From Termitomyces sp. T153 (lineage: Eukaryota > Basidiomycota > Agaricomycetes > Agaricales > Lyophyllaceae): 64,000 nt of DNA. The stretch spans positions 186,001 to 250,000 of the forward strand of contig JACKQL020000027.1 of the NCBI GenBank assembly GCA_018296165.2, given 5' to 3'. Under the pieces are notes generated by a model. It saw only the letters and a program-made list of their open reading frames with translations, did no database searches and had not been told where the DNA came from. Below, in pieces: positions 60,501-64,000 of the stretch; position 1 is the stretch's first letter, and every line of letters begins with the position of its first letter. The translations under genes and the position numbers were made by a program.

Positions 60501-60926
60501 ATGTCTCGCGACGCGTCAAATAAGTCGGCACCCTCAAGCCTGGTCGCTTTTCCCAGCGTATCATCATCACTGCATTCACTACCCCACGCTACCAGCATAC
60601 AAAATGTTGCGTTACACCCAAATATGTACGCTTCACGAGCAGCAGAGAGCGAGGCATTGGTCAGTTCTGTCCTTTCTCGTCCAATTGAACTACGTTAAAG
60701 ATTCATCCATATCTCTCGTAGTTGCGAAATGCTCTTTCGAAGACAGCGTCGTCATACTCGCAAGCACCACCCCCCTCGCCATACGCCTACTCTGTCAGTC
60801 TTTTCCCTCCTATCCATCATAATCCGGTCCACTGATTGATTCGCTACACTTCAGGCGCCATCTCAGTCACAGAAGAACTCCTCGACACTGATGATGCGAC
60901 CAGTACGTTTCAGGTTGCACTCGTAG
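60501..60926 (+). CDS. Small Ser/Pro-rich hypothetical protein, three exons
   Basis: ATG at 60501 in a good context (CACCATGTC). Exon 1 ends at GAGGCATTG before a GTCAGT donor (about 60659). Exon 2 starts TTGCGAAATG after CTCGTAG (about 60720) and ends at TACTCT before GTCAGT (about 60794). Exon 3 follows CTTCAG at about 60855 and stops with TAG at 60924. The product is about 98 residues: MSRDASNKSAPSS, then a Ser-rich stretch, LRNALSKTASSYSQAPPPSP and MMRPVRFRLHS. No signal peptide, membrane helix or known domain. The three well-formed splice sites are the main support; expression is not shown. Confidence 0.5.
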
Positions 60927-63670
60927 TCCTTGGCTGACAGCAACGGCGATCACAGAAAAAGTCATGAATGTTTCTCCATTCGTGCATCCTTTTCTTTTGT
61001 TTTTAATCGGGACTTTGGAGATGTCCGCTGTTAGCGTCCGCTGCCATCCATCATCATCGTTGTTTTCTTTGCTATCGTCTCTGCATACATATCTTACATA
61101 TCTCACTTACACTTAGACATACCTCCATGCATACATACTCTTTCAAGTTTTATCCGGTCTCATGGTTTCTACACATAGTATGATTGTCACCCAGGACATC
61201 TTCCTAATAGATATTAATATTACTCCTTAGAAGGTATGTAATATCTTTAATATGTACATACCTACAATAAACATTGTTTTCTTTTTCTTGTCGCTCCACT
61301 TAGTTCAATAGGCAATAAATTAAGGGTGCTGTGATAGTATATTAATAGAATAGCTTCCGAGTTCGGTACTCATGGGTTATACGTACATATACATAGTACG
61401 TATATCCCGAGTATGTACTCCCCATCCTTTTTACATGTATTCAATCGCCTAATCAGGGCGCAATTTCGGGGAGGTCTTTTGTACCTTTCTTCAGGGCCAC
61501 GGAATTTTTTGGCATTGCCGTCATTTCAATCATCAGCGAGATCGCAATTTGCCACCAAAATGATCCAATTGCACGTTTGCCCACAAGTGACAGGAGGCGG
61601 CAAAATACCCTCAAGTGTAAACACGTCGCGAGCGTTTCAGCCTCTGCGTAGTTTTCAACGGTATCTTGGGCAATGCTGGACTAACACATAGGCACCCACA
61701 TTTACCATATTTACAGAGTTCAGCCAGATACAGGTGAGAATATCAGCCACCGGTCTGTCAGGATGTGGGTGGATGTTGTTTCGATAACTTAAGGTTCATA
61801 AGGCCTCATAAAGACCTTTCACCACGTAAATGTCGCCGCATCAAAACCATTGTGTGCCATGCCAGTACGGCGGGTTTAGTCCTCAGATTATTCACACGGT
61901 TGCCATGTGGAGAGGCCTCGATACTGTCCGGAGCGGCCTTCACGGGGTCACACAAGTAACCTCCTAAATGCGCTTCGAGTCAAAGCGACTCAACCTCGTG
62001 CGGAAACACTTGGATACACGCCTCCTATCCTGTCAGTGCAGGGACTCCTCAGATTTAAATGAGCGGAAGTATCCTTGAATGATCTTAGTTTCCGACTGTC
62101 GGCACGCATGTTCGTACACGAAGCATAAGAAGACGTTGATAAAACAGTCAGCGACCACTTGCTCTGTCAACGGCTTCCGTATCGGATTACACGTTCCGTT
62201 CTCATGAGGCGACTGAGACATGTAAGAAAGTGTGCGCCCTGCTCATATTACGGATATCTGACTCGCCTCTGCCGCAGCCGCTTGAATGCCGAATTCGAAG
62301 AACATGTTTCGTTAATGCCTCGAATCAGTCAACATCTCTTAAATCATTCTCCGGCATCCACATATCTGCGAAACTCTCTGTTCAATGAGCCATAAAAGTT
62401 TTAGGGTACGACATTCGACCCATTTTCATAAACGCCGAAAAGCTGGGCCCCCTCGTACCTCGCCCATAACATCGCCGATTGGATCCAACCGAAGCTCTTG
62501 GTGGCCCTTAAGCTTCAAGCTTCAGCGTCATAAAGTCCGTTATATCGCAAGATAACCTGGCTAGATAAAGGCAACATGAAGTCCACGTCGACTGGCTACC
62601 GTGTGAGTATCTTTGATATCACCACATCTACATCTTGTCATCCCCACGCGTGATGGCGAACGAGCACTTCTACGTCTTTACAGAACTGTATCGGTCATCG
62701 GTCTCATAAATTAATGAGGGGACTTTCATGTTGTGGCAATGAAAACGCTATACAGGAAGCCTGAAGTGCATGTCAATGTAGGGCAAGGGTTTTCAGAAAG
62801 CTTCCTAAGATTGATATGGTGATAACTTTCCCTTGCTTATGCTTCGGCTTCCCAGAGTGATAATGATAGCGATACACGAGACGAACACACACTGCTCGAG
62901 CTTCTTTGTGTACGATGGGAGTTATCTCTTGTTGCAGAAGGTAAAGAACAACAGAGAATCACACCCTCCCCAGGCCTCCTGGAAACTATTCTGAGGTTGC
63001 AAGATATCAAACAATCTTTCTGTATATCTTCGAAATACGTCTTCAGCCGGTTTGAAGTGATATTGCTCCCAGTCGACCTTGATTTTGACAAGTTGGGAAT
63101 TCAGTTAAGGAAGCCTCATATCAGAATCCTACATATATGTGAAGTCCACAAAGCTGATAAGCTGATCATCACGCGGATTCGGTCTTGCGTAGATGTAGAT
63201 TCATGAATCAACATCTGAGTTCGACCGAAAAACCAAAACAAAGTACATACTGGGAAGATTCCGACATGGAGATCATGAATTCAGAGTTTACATTTGACAA
63301 GACAGGAAAATCCGGGGAGCATCCATTTTTCATCTTCTTAATGACTCCTAAGTCGGAGATGCATATGCGATAAGGTGCCAGGAGTAAGTCTATTTTCACA
63401 TTCTTCAGCTCTCACGTGCATGGAACCAATGGCAAAATAAAGGTGGTATCCAAATTAAGTGGTTGGTTCCGAGTCAATTCCGACACAGAACATAGGGCGG
63501 AGGACCGGTGGCGGGCGTGTAAAGACCAGAGATTTGGCAGACTAAAAGCTCCTCGCAGGCAAGAGGTAACCTATTGATATCTATGCTGTCTCAGACAACA
63601 GCTATGTGTTACAGCTTCATAATGACGAGCTACGGTCCATGCCTTCGGCACAGGCCTGTAGCTCTTGCTG
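60927..63670. other. Gene-poor region
   Basis: No supported gene. A short perfect inverted repeat lies at 61378-61404. Open frames such as 61413-61691 and 62837-63091 lack motifs. Confidence 0.4.
61378..61404. repeat. Perfect 9-bp inverted repeat with 9-nt loop
   Basis: TATACGTAC at 61378-61386 and GTACGTATA at 61396-61404 flank atatacata. It could form a hairpin. The surrounding 61160-61420 is AT-rich. Confidence 0.7.
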
Positions 63671-63902
63671 CATCCCAGACCCAACCTCACTTTGTTTGGT
63701 TAGGTCCTTGATATTTTACTCGATGCTTCATCCCAGACCCAACCTCACTTTGTTTGGTTAGGTCCTTGATATTTTACTCGATGCTTCATCCCAGACCCAA
63801 CCTCACTTTGTTTGGTTAGGTCCTCGATATTCTACTCAATGCTTCATCCCAGACCCAACTTCACTTTGTTTGGTTAGGTCCTTGTACTTCAAACTTAATG
63901 CT
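63671..63902 (+). repeat. 58-bp tandem repeat, four copies
   Basis: Units beginning catcccagacccaacctcac start at 63671, 63729, 63787 and 63845. The first two are identical, the third differs at about three positions and the fourth diverges in its last third. A fifth, strongly diverged unit (aactcaacctcagtttgtct) follows to about 63960. No coding potential. Confidence 0.95.
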
Positions 63903-64000
63903 AAGGTACAAACTCAACCTCAGTTTGTCTACTTGGGTCTTTCATGTTATTGATAAGAGTTCCTCAATAAAGTAATCAAGATTGTCATGTTAATGCAGCT

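Noticed and set aside
62577..62790. Possible two-exon mini-gene (ATG at 62577, donor GTGAGT, acceptor near 62681)
   Set aside because: It would give fewer than 40 residues with no conserved feature; splice-like signals of this quality occur by chance.
63671..63960. CRISPR array or telomeric repeat
   Set aside because: The units are directly adjacent without spacers, the organism is eukaryotic, and the 58-bp unit is not a TTAGGG-type repeat.

Overview
The window looks like nuclear DNA of a mushroom-forming basidiomycete (Agaricomycetes). The genes carry many short GT-AG introns of about 45-80 nt. They include lineage-typical families: a FunK1 kinase, a copper radical oxidase, Zn2Cys6 regulators, F-box/LRR remnants and a WW-like multi-pass membrane protein. 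Transposon debris lies between the genes. All exon joins were read by eye from splice signals and reading frame; no database was searched.

Layout. 1-4.6 kb: a decayed Ty3/gypsy fragment (minus strand) abutting a 5'-truncated Ty1/copia relict (plus strand). 4.9-8.9 kb: a FunK1 kinase gene with apparent frameshifts, then a decayed second copy. 9.0-19.2 kb: a tidy plus-strand block of a 1,372-aa R1-type zinc-finger protein, a HAD type II hydrolase and a Zn2Cys6 transcription factor of about 890 aa. 19.2-23.5 kb: mostly non-coding, with two intron-containing tRNA-Glu genes (anticodons UUC and CUC) and a tRNA-Glu relict between them. 23.6-24.2 kb: a small DUF6540-like gene. 24.381-30.060 kb: a complete, very young Ty1/copia element with 373-bp LTRs differing at one base, a TTTTG target duplication, and a gag-pol frame broken only by four TGA codons. 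31-32.4 kb: two F-box/LRR-like relics. 33.4-38.2 kb: a DUF1917 gene, a LanC-like gene and a multi-pass membrane protein. 38.3-40.5 kb: a segment bounded by about 37-bp inverted repeats. 41.0-42.7 kb: a decayed FAD monooxygenase. 43.2-45.7 kb: a membrane-anchored copper radical oxidase. 47.2-50.2 kb: the WW-like membrane protein. 51.8-56.2 kb: a 1,160-aa NYN-domain protein whose nuclease fold is interrupted by long low-complexity inserts. 56.2-64 kb: gene-poor, with one small three-exon gene and a 58-bp tandem repeat near the right end.

The genes do not form an obvious pathway or biosynthetic cluster. The most informative signals are evolutionary: CpG-directed decay of transposons (including a sharp CpG step inside one element), recent copia activity, tRNA-Glu duplication with intron divergence, and broken enzyme genes beside intact ones.
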